From positions 20,642-84,641 of the forward strand of contig JAEYRK010000010.1 of NCBI GenBank assembly GCA_023435645.1: 64,000 nucleotides of DNA, read 5' to 3'. This DNA is from Bacillota bacterium. GTDB lineage: Bacteria > Bacillota > Clostridia > Lachnospirales > Lachnospiraceae. This document shows, piece by piece, positions 27,917 through 37,157 of the stretch. The position numbers and the translations under genes are program-made. Each line of letters begins with the position of its first letter. The first letter of the stretch is position 1. The notes under the pieces were generated by a model. It was not told where the DNA came from, did no database searches, and worked only from the letters and a program-made list of their open reading frames with translations.

Positions 27917-29134
27917 TTGGATAAGGTAATATTTCATATAGATGTCAATAACGCCTTCTTAAGCTGGGAAGCCGTGCATCGTCTTTCACAGGGGGATACG
28001 CTGGACCTGCGAACGATTGCTTCCGCTGTGGCTGGTGACAGGAGCAAGCGTCATGGCATTATTCTGGCGAAATCCAACCCGGCGAAGCAATGTGGGGTGA
28101 AGACAGGGGAAGCGATTGTGGATGCCCTAAAAAAATGCCCAAACTTGACCCTTGTTCCGCCGAGCCATGGTCTTTATCGGCAGTACTCAGAGGCCTTTAT
28201 CGGAATTCTGATGGATTTCTCTCCCTGTGTAGAGAGATACTCCATCGACGAGGCCTTCTGTGATATGACGGGTATGGAAGCCTTATTCGGAACTCCCCTG
28301 GAGATGGCTGATAGGATTCGGACAAGGATTCGGGAAGAGCTTCATTTTACCGTAAATATCGGAATATCTACGAATAAGCTCCTGGCAAAGATGGCCTCGG
28401 ATTTTCAGAAGCCGGATAGAGTTCATACACTCTTTCCCTGGGAAATCAAGGAGAAGATGTGGGGACTTCCCGTAGGAGAGCTGTTCTCTGTTGGACAGTC
28501 AACCGTAAAGAAGTTAAATACCCTGGGGATAAGAACCATCGGAGAGCTGGCGCAAACCGATGTAGAGATACTGAAAGCGCACCTAAAGAAGCATGGGGAG
28601 GTAATTCACAGCTTTGCCAATGGATTGGATGCTTCCGTCATATCGCAGGAGGAGGTAAAGAATAAGGGCTACGGTAACTCCACAACCATATCCTTTGATG
28701 TGGAGGAGGAATCTACAGCAAAAATGATTCTCCTAACCCTGGCGGAGTCCGTGGGGGCCAGACTTCGGAAGGATTATGTAAGGGCTCAGGTTGTATCCGT
28801 CAGTATCGTAGATTCTATGTTTCGCAACTCCTCCCATCAGATGACACTGCTCAGTCCGACACAGAGTACGGATGAGCTTCATAAGGCAGCCTGTAGCCTG
28901 TTTGATGAGCTGTGGGATCAGTCACCGATTCGTAATCTGGGTCTTCAGACCAGTAAGGTCGTAGCTGAGGATGCAGAGCGGCAGATGAACCTCTTCGGCT
29001 TGGGTACGGATGAAAAGAGGGCAAAGCTGGATGCAGCGATTGACCGGATTCGGGACCGTTATGGATCAAGCTCCATTCAGAGAGCAAGTCTTGCTAAAAT
29101 GGAATCAAGGAAAAAGAATAGAAAGGACGAGTAA
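27917..29134 (+). CDS. dinB: DNA polymerase IV (Y family)
   Basis: Error-prone translesion polymerase. The N-terminal catalytic Asp lies in VIFHIDVNNAFLSWEAV, and the second catalytic pair in VERYSIDEAFCDMTG; helix-hairpin-helix residues and the little-finger domain follow. It lacks an obvious beta-clamp QLxLF at the extreme end, but QMNLFGL near residue 377 can serve. The frame is open from ATG 27860, but that start has no good ribosome site. TTG 27917, right after GGAGGG, gives the usual N-terminus and is preferred; ATG 27905 is a third option. Confidence 0.92.
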   Translation: MDKVIFHIDVNNAFLSWEAVHRLSQGDTLDLRTIASAVAGDRSKRHGIILAKSNPAKQCGVKTGEAIVDALKKCPNLTLVPPSHGLYRQYSEAFIGILMDFSPCVERYSIDEAFCDMTGMEALFGTPLEMADRIRTRIREELHFTVNIGISTNKLLAKMASDFQKPDRVHTLFPWEIKEKMWGLPVGELFSVGQSTVKKLNTLGIRTIGELAQTDVEILKAHLKKHGEVIHSFANGLDASVISQEEVKNKGYGNSTTISFDVEEESTAKMILLTLAESVGARLRKDYVRAQVVSVSIVDSMFRNSSHQMTLLSPTQSTDELHKAACSLFDELWDQSPIRNLGLQTSKVVAEDAERQMNLFGLGTDEKRAKLDAAIDRIRDRYGSSSIQRASLAKMESRKKNRKDE

Positions 29135-29224
29135 ATCGTCGATTATTACCGTCCGAAAGAGCTGGTAAATAATGTAAACCGATGCTAAGATGAAGTTAGG
29201 CAGCTAGGAGAGGGGGACATTAAT

Positions 29225-29638
29225 TTGCTGAACTACAGGACGGTTTTCTTTCTCATTCTCATGATATGGAATCAATTCGGTAACGATAGCATGTCAGATC
29301 ACAAGGGGCAGGATGCTCGTACTCAGGCTGTAAATTTAATTGGGAGCGTGGAAGAAGAGCAGGCATACCTGACAGAGCTTGAGGCCTTGGACAGGGTGAG
29401 GGAAAAATATGCCTCCAATTTCGTAAAGGTATATCGGGACGATCTTAGCTATTATTATCAGCTCGATATAGCGGATTATTATCTGGTTAGTGAAGGGACG
29501 GAGGGGGACCGGTATTACCTGATTCATCTGTACGAATTTGTTGTAGATGAGGAAGAAAGCGGCATCGGACACACGGTGACCTATGGCTGGTACGCTGTGG
29601 ACAGAAGAACCGGAGAGATAGAGGAGAGGATGGAATAA
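29225..29638 (+). CDS. Small predicted secreted or membrane-anchored hypothetical protein
   Basis: 137 residues starting at TTG 29225 behind AGGAGAGGGGG. An N-terminal hydrophobic segment (YRTVFFLILMIWNQF) is followed by an acidic domain with many Tyr (SYYYQLDIADYYLVSE). The ending VTYGWYAVDRRTGEIEERME resembles small extracellular domains that pack one more strand after a W-Y-x-V-D motif (PepSY-like or NTF2-like fold). No family is certain. The stop codon lies in the loop of the terminator hairpin that follows. Confidence 0.7.
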   Translation: MLNYRTVFFLILMIWNQFGNDSMSDHKGQDARTQAVNLIGSVEEEQAYLTELEALDRVREKYASNFVKVYRDDLSYYYQLDIADYYLVSEGTEGDRYYLIHLYEFVVDEEESGIGHTVTYGWYAVDRRTGEIEERME

Positions 29639-29656
29639 GACCATCCTCTCCTTTTT
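29623..29656 (+). terminator. Terminator overlapping the end of the preceding coding sequence
   Basis: GGAGAGGATGG (29623-29633) pairs with CCATCCTCTCC (29641-29651), then TTTTTG. The TAA stop at 29636-29638 lies in the 7-nt loop. Confidence 0.92.
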
Positions 29657-29679
29657 GTCGGACAGATATTTGGAAGGTT

Positions 29680-31074
29680 CTAAAGAGTAATGGTTGACCA
29701 TTTACCGCCGGAAAACCGCTTGAAGCTGGTGATGACGCGGAATACCTGGTCGATCAGCAAAGCAATCCAGGCTCCATATAAGCCAAGACCGACGGGATAG
29801 CACAGCAGATAGGTCAATAGGGGGCGAATTACTGCTACGCTTAAGAAGGAGGTCACGGCGATAAAGCCGGTATCTCCCGCTCCTCTCAAACAGCCACTCA
29901 TCACCACCTGTGAGGTCTGTGCATGGGTACCAAGGGCAGCTAAAATCATGATATTGGCACCTAGGGCTACGACAGCAGCCTCTGAGCTAAACAGGGAAAC
30001 CAAAAATGTTCTGCCAAACAGGAAGACAAAGAAGATTACACTGGAGATCATAAAAGCCAGCCGCTGTCCGATCTTACCATAGATAATGGACAGATCCGGT
30101 CGATTTGATCCTAAATTCTGCCCTACAAGGGCAGAGGCAGCGATGGATAAGCCATCCCCGAAGGCAAAGGAGAGGCTTAGGATATTCATACAAATCAAGT
30201 GTGTCGCATATTCGGTGGTCCCGAGTCTGGCGATGATTGCAGCATAGGCGAGAAAACCAATTCTCATAAATACCTGCTCTACGAAGGCACTGCTGCTCAC
30301 CTTCATGATAGGACCGGCAACCCTTTTACTGATGGACCAGAGGGCCTTTTGATGGAAGCTTAAATAATTCTTTCTTCGAAACAGGGTTGTCAGTGAAATT
30401 AAAAATGCAGCGAAGGCACCCATTGCAGTAGCGATGGCAGCTCCCTTTACACCAAGCCTTGGGAAGAATCCAATACCATTGATCAGAAGATAGTTGAATA
30501 TGATATTAATGATATTACTGACGATATTTGTGGTCATAGAAATTTTCGTCTTACCACAGCCCCGCTGGGCCGCATTAATGGTTAGGTTCAGAGACTGGAA
30601 GGGTATGCTGATCATGATAACCCTGAAGTAATCCATAGCATCGGAAAGATAGGAGGCTTCCGCACCGGCCAGTAATAAAATAGGACGGGCAAAGAGATAA
30701 CCGAGGACGGACATAATCAGGGATATGAAGGTGGATAACAGAATTCCTGAGCGAAGGACCAGGTTAGCACCCTTTTGGTCGGATTGTCCCCTTCTTCGTG
30801 CAATGACGGCTGTGACTCCGACATTCAGAGAGATAATCATAGCGAGAAGGATGTATTTTGGTTGATTGGTAATGCCGACAGCAGCGATGGCACCCTTACC
30901 CAGTGTTCCGACCATGATGGTATCCACAGAGCCTACAAGTCCGACCAGCAGAGCCTCCAAAGCAGAGGGCCAGGCGATTCGATAGAAGTTTTTATAGGCA
31001 GCTGAGTTAGAGGGCAGTTCACCTACAATCTGCTTCGGCTTCAGCATAGTTTGTATGCTTAGTAAATTTTTCAT
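29680..31074 (-). CDS. MATE family efflux transporter
   Basis: 464 residues with about 12 membrane segments. It contains NFYRIAWPSALEALLVGLVGS, here broken as NFYRIAWPSALEAL then LVGLVGSVDTIMVGTLG, the usual MATE opening, and the matching pseudo-repeat in the second half (GAWIALLIDQVFRVITSF). Such proteins export cationic drugs or metabolites using Na+ or H+ gradients. The open frame runs up to 31152, but GGAGAG lies just before ATG 31074 (MKNLLSIQ), and the upstream extension is not MATE-like. It has its own promoter and is convergent with the preceding small gene. Confidence 0.9.
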   Translation of the reverse strand: MKNLLSIQTMLKPKQIVGELPSNSAAYKNFYRIAWPSALEALLVGLVGSVDTIMVGTLGKGAIAAVGITNQPKYILLAMIISLNVGVTAVIARRRGQSDQKGANLVLRSGILLSTFISLIMSVLGYLFARPILLLAGAEASYLSDAMDYFRVIMISIPFQSLNLTINAAQRGCGKTKISMTTNIVSNIINIIFNYLLINGIGFFPRLGVKGAAIATAMGAFAAFLISLTTLFRRKNYLSFHQKALWSISKRVAGPIMKVSSSAFVEQVFMRIGFLAYAAIIARLGTTEYATHLICMNILSLSFAFGDGLSIAASALVGQNLGSNRPDLSIIYGKIGQRLAFMISSVIFFVFLFGRTFLVSLFSSEAAVVALGANIMILAALGTHAQTSQVVMSGCLRGAGDTGFIAVTSFLSVAVIRPLLTYLLCYPVGLGLYGAWIALLIDQVFRVITSFKRFSGGKWSTITL

Positions 31075-31169
31075 AAGTATCTCTCCAATAATATAGTCAT
31101 AAAACCTTTCCAACATCGGCAGCTGCATAGATAAGCAACAGCCCTTTTTCATAGAGCATTATGATTGTG

Positions 31170-31197
31170 ATTATAGCACGTTCAAAATTGAAATCAA
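31170..31197 (-). promoter_or_regulatory. Promoter of the MATE gene
   Basis: On the minus strand TTGATT (31197-31192), 16 nt, TATAAT (31175-31170). The partly palindromic TTGATTTCAATTTTGAA around the -35 could be an operator. The stretch from here to 31423 is A+T-rich and holds no gene. Confidence 0.7.
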
Positions 31198-31423
31198 TGT
31201 TGTAAATTGGCAATATTTCTAAATACATATTATACTTCAATAAAATGCATAGACCTAAGGGCTTTTAAGCATGATATGATTAACATAGGGTGGGTTTGGA
31301 AAAATAAGAATAATATTATTTTTATGCGGTATTATGGTGAGGAAGCCGATTGCCTTTTACTAGAAATAGTGGTAAAATGGACGTGCTACTAAATAACAGT
31401 ATGATAAAGGAGGTTGGAGTAGT

Positions 31424-32131
31424 ATGAGTATACCTACCCCACATAATGAAGCAAAAGCGGGTGAGATTGCAAAGACAGTCCTCATGCCCGGAGATCCGCT
31501 GAGAGCGAAATTTATTGCAGAAAACTACCTGAAGGATGTTGTATGCTTTAATACAGTAAGAAACATGTATGGATATACCGGAACCTACCGTGGTAAGAAG
31601 GTTTCTATCATGGGAAGCGGCATGGGAATGCCCTCCATTGGGATCTATTCCTATGAATTATATCATTTTTATGGTGTGAATAATATTATCAGGATTGGCT
31701 CAGCAGGTGGAATTGCTGAGAATGTTAAGCTGAGGGATATTGTCATTGGCATGGGTGCCTCGACGAATTCCAATTATGCTGCCCAGTATAAGCTACCTGG
31801 TACCTATGCTCCGATTGCTGATTTTGGTTTGCTAAGAAAGGCAGTGGAAGCAGCTGAGAAGATGAATATTAAGACCGTCGTTGGTAATATTCTTTCGTCA
31901 GATACCTTCTATGATGATAACAGAGATGCCAACTCTCTCTGGAGGAAGATGAATGTCCTTGCCGTAGAGATGGAAGCAGCGGCCCTCTATATGAATGCTG
32001 CAAGAGCAGGGAAGAAGGCACTCTGCATTTTGACTGTATCAGATCATGTATTTACCGGAGAATCCCTTTCCTCTGAAGACAGGCAGCTGACCTTCAGAGA
32101 TATGATGGAAATCGCGTTGGAAATCGCGTAA
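31424..32131 (+). CDS. deoD: Purine-nucleoside phosphorylase (DeoD type)
   Basis: Splits purine (deoxy)nucleosides with phosphate into base and (deoxy)ribose-1-phosphate. The sequence shows the trimer/hexamer-class motifs MPGDPLRAKFIAENYL, FNTVRNMYGYTG, IRIGSAGGI and the active-site AVEMEAAALY and ILTVSDHVFTGE. 235 residues is full length. AAAGGAGGTTGGAG precedes the ATG. It heads a salvage cluster with deoC and cdd. Confidence 0.96.
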   Translation: MSIPTPHNEAKAGEIAKTVLMPGDPLRAKFIAENYLKDVVCFNTVRNMYGYTGTYRGKKVSIMGSGMGMPSIGIYSYELYHFYGVNNIIRIGSAGGIAENVKLRDIVIGMGASTNSNYAAQYKLPGTYAPIADFGLLRKAVEAAEKMNIKTVVGNILSSDTFYDDNRDANSLWRKMNVLAVEMEAAALYMNAARAGKKALCILTVSDHVFTGESLSSEDRQLTFRDMMEIALEIA

Positions 32132-32187
32132 TCTTGTTAAAACCGGAGCATAAACAATTATAATTTAGAAAAGAAGGCAAAAAATTA

Positions 32188-32853
32188 ATGGATAAAAAAC
32201 TCATATTTGAAAAAGTAGATCATACCTTATTGACACAGACAGCAAGCTGGGAGGAAATTAAACAGATTTGTGATGATGCCATCATTTATCAGGTTGCTTC
32301 CGTCTGTATACCACCCTCTTATGTGAAGAGAGTGAAGGATTATGTCGGGGATAGGATGAAGGTCTGTACGGTAATCGGATTTCCGAATGGATATAGTACA
32401 ACAGATGTTAAGGTTTATGAGACGAAGGATGCCATCAATAACGGTGCAGATGAGATTGATATGGTAATCAATCTCGGGCTTGTGAAGGATAAGGAATATG
32501 ACCAGATCCTGGAGGAAATCAAGAAGCTGAAGGCTGCCTGTGGCGATAAGATTCTTAAGGTAATCATCGAAACCTGCCTGCTGACAGAGGAAGAAAAGAT
32601 AAAGATGTGTGATGTGGTTTCAAGATCCGGTGCCGATTATATCAAGACCTCGACCGGCTTTTCCAAGTCAGGTGCAACCTTTGAGGATGTGAAGCTATTT
32701 GCTAAGCATGTCAGCAATCAGGTTAAGATCAAAGCAGCTGGTGGAATCTCTTCCTTTGAGGATGCAATAGAATTTATTGAGCTCGGTGCCTCAAGACTTG
32801 GCACCAGCAGAATTGTGAAGCTGGCAAAGAACCAGGAGGGCACCGGCTATTAA
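32188..32853 (+). CDS. deoC: Deoxyribose-phosphate aldolase
   Basis: Cleaves deoxyribose-5-phosphate to glyceraldehyde-3-phosphate and acetaldehyde. The TIM-barrel is recognisable from KVDHTLL at the start; the Schiff-base lysine is in DYIKTSTGF, and AAGGISSFEDA is the phosphate-binding region. 221 residues is normal. It takes the product of deoxynucleoside breakdown by DeoD further into glycolysis; a phosphopentomutase is needed in between and is not encoded here. It starts 56 bp after deoD. Confidence 0.96.
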   Translation: MDKKLIFEKVDHTLLTQTASWEEIKQICDDAIIYQVASVCIPPSYVKRVKDYVGDRMKVCTVIGFPNGYSTTDVKVYETKDAINNGADEIDMVINLGLVKDKEYDQILEEIKKLKAACGDKILKVIIETCLLTEEEKIKMCDVVSRSGADYIKTSTGFSKSGATFEDVKLFAKHVSNQVKIKAAGGISSFEDAIEFIELGASRLGTSRIVKLAKNQEGTGY

Positions 32854-32888
32854 GAAATAAGCTATTTTTGATCCTATAAGGAGGTTAG

Positions 32889-33383
32889 ATGATGCAGAAG
32901 GAGAATGAACCGAAGAACAGCCTTATACGTCAGGAAAAGGGAGAGCTGATCGGAAAGCAAAGTCTGGTCAGCCGATCCGTTATCAAAAACTTAATTCGGG
33001 ATGCTATGGAGGGGATGAAAAATGCCTACAGTCCCTACTCGAATTTCTGGGTAGGTGCTGCGTTACTGACTGCTTCGCATAAGGTGTATACAGGGTGTAA
33101 TATTGAGAATGCATCCTTAGGTCCGACCATATGTGCGGAGAGAACAGCCTTTTCTAAGGCGATCAGCGAGGGAGAGAAGCGCTTTGCAGCAATTGCCATC
33201 GTCGGTGGCAAAAATGGTATGGTGATGGATTATACCCCACCCTGCGGAGTTTGCAGGCAGGTGATGAGGGAGTTTGTTGATCCCAATAAATTTCTGGTCA
33301 TTCTGGCAAAATCAGAAGAGGAGTATCAGATATTCTTCCTGGAGGAGCTTCTTCCGTTGAGCTTCGGACCTGATCATCTGTAG
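32889..33383 (+). CDS. cdd: Cytidine deaminase
   Basis: Deaminates (deoxy)cytidine to (deoxy)uridine. The zinc site is visible as TICAERTAF (Cys and the proton-shuttling Glu) and PPCGVCRQVM. The core begins at residue 30 or so; the extra N-terminal 30 residues (MMQKENEPKNSLIRQEKG...) are charged and not part of the family. AGGAGG directly before ATG 32889 supports the long form. It follows deoC after 35 bp in the same operon. Confidence 0.94.
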   Translation: MMQKENEPKNSLIRQEKGELIGKQSLVSRSVIKNLIRDAMEGMKNAYSPYSNFWVGAALLTASHKVYTGCNIENASLGPTICAERTAFSKAISEGEKRFAAIAIVGGKNGMVMDYTPPCGVCRQVMREFVDPNKFLVILAKSEEEYQIFFLEELLPLSFGPDHL

Positions 33384-33466
33384 CCTCATAAAAGAAATGG
33401 CGGAGGCGAAAGTATTATTCCAGCCATAGGAAATGCCCCGGCTCGGAAACATAACCTTGGAGTACA

Positions 33467-34412
33467 ATGATGATATATACGGTAACCTTAAACCCGTCCC
33501 TTGATTATGTGGCACGGGTTTCGGAATTGAAGCCCGGTAATTTACATAGGATGGAAGCGGAGGAGCTTTATGTCGGTGGAAAGGGTATTAACGTCACCAC
33601 CGTATTAAGGCAGCTTGACACCGATAGCTTAATCCTAGGTTTTATTGCTGGGTTTACAGGTAGAGAGATAGAGAATAGACTTCATCAGAGGGGGATACCC
33701 ACTGCTTTTATAACAGCCTCTGAGGGTTTGTCAAGGATCAATATGAAGCTGAAGTCAGAGCAGGCGGTGGAGACGGAGATAAACGGACAGGGCCCGGTCA
33801 TTACTATGAAAGAACTGGAGATCCTGTATCAGAGCCTTGGGAGGCTTCAGGATGGGGATATCCTTGTATTGTCCGGAAGTGCTCCAACCAGTATAAAGAA
33901 CCGGGACCATACCTATGCTGATATTTGCGACCATCTGAAGAATCGTAGACTCAAACTGATTGTAGATGCGGAGGGTCAGCTTTTAAGGAATACCCTAAGT
34001 TATAGACCCTTTCTGATCAAGCCGAACAGGCAGGAGCTGGAAGGGCTGTTTCAACGAAGCCTGCCCACAGAGGAGAGTATTCTTTACTGCGCGAAACAGC
34101 TTCAAGCGGAAGGTGCGCAGAATGTATTGGTCTCCCTGGCAGGAGAGGGTGCTCTGTTGCTGAATTCCCACGGTGAAGTCATAAGGCAGAGGGCCCCCCT
34201 TGGTAAAGTCCATCATGGGAGCAGGGGATGCTCTTGTGGCCGGTTTTCTCTTTGGCTTACTAAAATCAGGGAAGGACAGCCTGAGTGAGGACTATCACGA
34301 AGAGGATTATGAACAGGCACTGAAGTATGGCGTAGCAGCCGGCAGTGCGGCTGCCTTTACGGAAGGACTCCCAAGCAGGGATAGAATCGAGGAGCTTTTT
34401 CTAAGCTTATAA
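33467..34412 (+). pseudogene. PfkB-family sugar-phosphate kinase (1-phosphofructokinase-like), frameshifted
   Basis: The first part (33467 to about 34195) reads as a FruK/LacC-type kinase: IYTVTLNPSLDYV, VGGKGINVTTVLRQL, LSGSAPTSIK, PFLIKPNRQELE. At a run of six C (34194-34199) the frame must move by one base. The active-site motif GAGDALVAGFLFGL and the C-terminus (to 34412) lie in the next frame. Removing one C restores QRAPLVKSIMGAGDA, as expected for the family. Uncorrected, the product would run out of frame to 34288 and lose the catalytic Asp. It is either a true inactivating insertion or a base-calling error in the homopolymer. It is probably the last gene of the salvage operon. Confidence 0.85.
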
Positions 34413-34529
34413 ATCAGATTAGAGATTGTTATAAAAGATGATCGACGGATTACTCCCTGGCACTTTCCTTTATTCAATTAATGTGATATAGTAAGTGTTA
34501 TGAATTTGCAGAGAAAGGAATGGAAAAAG

Positions 34530-35780
34530 ATGTACTCATTTGATGAAGTCAAGTCATTTGATCCCGAATTAGCCAATGCAATTTCCTTGGAGATCGGCAG
34601 ACAGAATGACCATATCGAACTAATCGCTTCAGAGAACTTTGTAAGTAAAGCAGTTATGGCAGCGATGGGAAGCCAGTTAACGAACAAATATGCGGAGGGA
34701 TATCCGGGCAAGAGGTATTATGGTGGCTGTGAATACGTTGATCTCGCAGAAAATCTTGCAATTGACCGCGCAAAGCAGTTATTCGGCTGCACCTATGCCA
34801 ATGTACAGCCCCATTCCGGAGCACAGGCCAATATGGCTGTCTTCTTTGCACTGTTAAAACCCGGCGATACAGTGATGGGTATGAATTTGGCCCATGGCGG
34901 GCATCTGACCCATGGAAGCCCGGTAAATATGAGCGGAAGCTATTATCATATCGTTCCCTATGGTGTGGATGACCAGGGCTTCATTGATTACGAAGCGCTT
35001 GAGAAGATCGCCCTGGAGAGTAAACCGAAATTAATCGTTGCAGGCGCCAGTGCCTATGCCAGAAAGATAGATTTTAAGAGATTTCGGGAGATAGCCGATG
35101 AAGTCGGTGCTATTCTGATGGTGGATATGGCCCATATTGCAGGTCTGGTAGCAGCAGGCTATCATGAGAGTCCAATCCCCTATGCCCATGTAACCACTAC
35201 GACCACCCATAAGACCTTAAGAGGACCCAGAGGCGGAATGATCCTCTCCAGTGCTGAGTTTGCGGAGGAGTATAAGCTGAACAAGTCAGTATTCCCCGGT
35301 ATTCAAGGCGGACCTCTGATGCATGTGATTGCTGCGAAGGCTGTATGCTTTAAGGAAGCGCTGGATCCCAGCTTTAAGGATTATGCCAGAAGGATCATCG
35401 AGAACGCTCAGGCATTGGCAGCGGGCCTTATGAAGAGGGGCTTCAATCTGGTGTCCGGCGGCACTGATAATCACCTGATGCTGGTAGATCTTCAGAACAG
35501 GAAGGTAACCGGTAAGGATGCGGAGAAGCTTTTGGATGCAGCGAATATCACCTGTAATAAGAATGCGATCCCGAATGATCCAGCATCACCCTTTATCACC
35601 AGCGGTATCCGGCTCGGAACTGCAGCGGTTACTACCAGAGGCCTTAACACAAAGGATATGGACGTAATAGCGGAAGCCATCCACCTGCTGATTACCGATG
35701 TAAATGCCAATAAGGAACAGGCGATGAGGATGGTGAAGACCCTGACGGATCAATATCCGTTATACGAAGAACTGAAATAA
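34530..35780 (+). CDS. glyA: Serine hydroxymethyltransferase
   Basis: PLP enzyme interconverting serine and glycine with tetrahydrofolate. The Schiff-base lysine is in VTTTTTHKTLRGPRGGM; the substrate contacts EGYPGKRYYGGCEYVD and LIASENFVS are intact. 416 residues from ATG 34530 (MYSFDEVKSFDPEL) is the usual length. The open frame starts at 34500, but those ten codons are not GlyA-like. AAGGA lies at 34515-34519, slightly far from ATG 34530. Confidence 0.96.
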   Translation: MYSFDEVKSFDPELANAISLEIGRQNDHIELIASENFVSKAVMAAMGSQLTNKYAEGYPGKRYYGGCEYVDLAENLAIDRAKQLFGCTYANVQPHSGAQANMAVFFALLKPGDTVMGMNLAHGGHLTHGSPVNMSGSYYHIVPYGVDDQGFIDYEALEKIALESKPKLIVAGASAYARKIDFKRFREIADEVGAILMVDMAHIAGLVAAGYHESPIPYAHVTTTTTHKTLRGPRGGMILSSAEFAEEYKLNKSVFPGIQGGPLMHVIAAKAVCFKEALDPSFKDYARRIIENAQALAAGLMKRGFNLVSGGTDNHLMLVDLQNRKVTGKDAEKLLDAANITCNKNAIPNDPASPFITSGIRLGTAAVTTRGLNTKDMDVIAEAIHLLITDVNANKEQAMRMVKTLTDQYPLYEELK

Positions 35781-35817
35781 GAGAAAACCGGAACGCCGGT
35801 ATCATCTGTCATGAATC

Positions 35818-35874
35818 AAACCCCTGCTGAATGCTTTTTTCACCTTACGGAGGCATTGGAGCAGGGGTTTTATG
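35818..35874 (+). terminator. Terminator of glyA
   Basis: AAACCCCTGCT (35818-35828) pairs with AGCAGGGGTTT (35860-35870), with GAATGC/GCATT extending inside. Confidence 0.85.
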
Positions 35875-35913
35875 TATATATCCCTCAATCATTTCAAGGA
35901 GGAACACAGAGGA

Positions 35914-35940
35914 AAAGCCAGCGATAACGCTGGCTTTATC
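35914..35940. terminator. Second terminator-like hairpin downstream of glyA
   Basis: AAAGCCAGCG (35914-35923) and CGCTGGCTTT (35928-35937) form a perfect 10-bp stem with a 4-base loop, with only a short T-run. The remaining bases to 36193 contain a possible weak promoter (TTGCAC, 18 nt, TATCAT, about 36078-36107). Confidence 0.6.
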
Positions 35941-36193
35941 AAAAGGGAGTTCATGAAAGTATATATGAAATAATTCGTTGGCAAATGGATTGAATTAACT
36001 GATAGATACATCATAATTGATAAATGTGATTATTTTTTTAACAAACCGTGAACGTTATGTGAAAGATTCTCACAATATTGCACAGTACTGCCAGATTGTG
36101 GTATCATAGAAGCAATCCAGGTCAAGAAATTAATATCCTCATACGCTATACTATTCTCATGGTGATGCAATATGGATATTAGGAGGAAGAAGG

Positions 36194-37099
36194 ATGGAAA
36201 TGGATGTTGTAGCTGCTGTGGAGAGAATGCAGAGATATATTGAGGACCATATCAATGAGAAGATTACATTGAAGCAGATCTCTGAGGCTGCCGGATATTC
36301 CCCCTGGCATAGTACCAGGATTTTTAAAGAGCTGGTGGGGAAGACACTCTTTGATTATATCAGGGCGATCCGGTTGACAAAGGCTGCGCTGATGCTGAGG
36401 GATGAGGAGCATAGAATCATAGATGTTGCCTTTGATTTTGTTTTTGATTCCCATGAAGGCTTTACCAAGGCATTTTCAAAGGAATTCGGAATCTCACCGA
36501 AGCAGTACAGCAAGGAGACTCCTCCGATCCAACTATTTATTCCCTATAATATCCGGGGCTATTACCAAATCATAAATAAAGGAGAGAATCGTATGAGTGA
36601 GAAAAAGAAATCGGATATGGTATTTACACAGATCATTGAGCGCCCGGAGCGTAAGGTATTACTGAAGAGAGGAATAGCGGCGACGGAGTATTTTGAGTAC
36701 TGTCAGGAGGTGGGCTGTGATGTCTGGGCCCTATTAAGCAGTGTGAAGGAAGCATTATATGAGCCGATTGGTATGTGGCTGCCGAAGCATCTGATCAAAC
36801 CCGGAACCTCTACCTATGTTCAGGGAGTTGAGTTACCGATAAGCTATGAGAAGGCAGCACCGGAGGGCTACGAAATCATTCAGCTCCCTCCCTGCAGGCT
36901 GATGGTATTTCAAGGCCCTCCCTATGATGATGAACATTTTATGGAGGAGATTGCCAAGGTTATGGAGGCCATCGGGCATTATGATCCTACTCTGTACGGG
37001 TATACCTGGGCATCGGAGGAGGCACCCCGCTTCCAGCTGGCACCGAAGGGATATCGGGGGTATATTGAAGCCCGCCCGGTAAAATCCTTGAATCAATAA
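36194..37099 (+). CDS. AraC-family regulator with GyrI-like effector domain
   Basis: 301 residues. The N-terminal AraC/XylS double helix-turn-helix (residues 5-105) contains ITLKQISEAAGYSPWHSTRIFK and the second helix pair ending GISPKQYSKE. The C-terminal GyrI-like domain (about 145-295), which binds amphipathic effectors in the Rob/BmrR group, ends in YIEARPVK. A strong internal ribosome site (AAAGGAGAG) stands before in-frame ATG 36593, so the effector domain could also be made alone. The gene is 59 bp upstream of a Fe-S protein in the same direction. Confidence 0.9.
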   Translation: MEMDVVAAVERMQRYIEDHINEKITLKQISEAAGYSPWHSTRIFKELVGKTLFDYIRAIRLTKAALMLRDEEHRIIDVAFDFVFDSHEGFTKAFSKEFGISPKQYSKETPPIQLFIPYNIRGYYQIINKGENRMSEKKKSDMVFTQIIERPERKVLLKRGIAATEYFEYCQEVGCDVWALLSSVKEALYEPIGMWLPKHLIKPGTSTYVQGVELPISYEKAAPEGYEIIQLPPCRLMVFQGPPYDDEHFMEEIAKVMEAIGHYDPTLYGYTWASEEAPRFQLAPKGYRGYIEARPVKSLNQ

Positions 37100-37157
37100 T
37101 GTATTCATTCAATTAGCCATTCATAGTATTCCGTAGGATAAGAATAGGAGAAAGCTT

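Noticed and set aside
31207..31392. 61-codon frame upstream of deoD
   Set aside because: No ribosome site and no recognisable domain; it overlaps the likely promoter region of deoD.
34180..34215. Programmed frameshifting in the PfkB gene
   Set aside because: A C-run followed by no stimulatory structure that I can see, and no known case in this family; mutation or read error is simpler.
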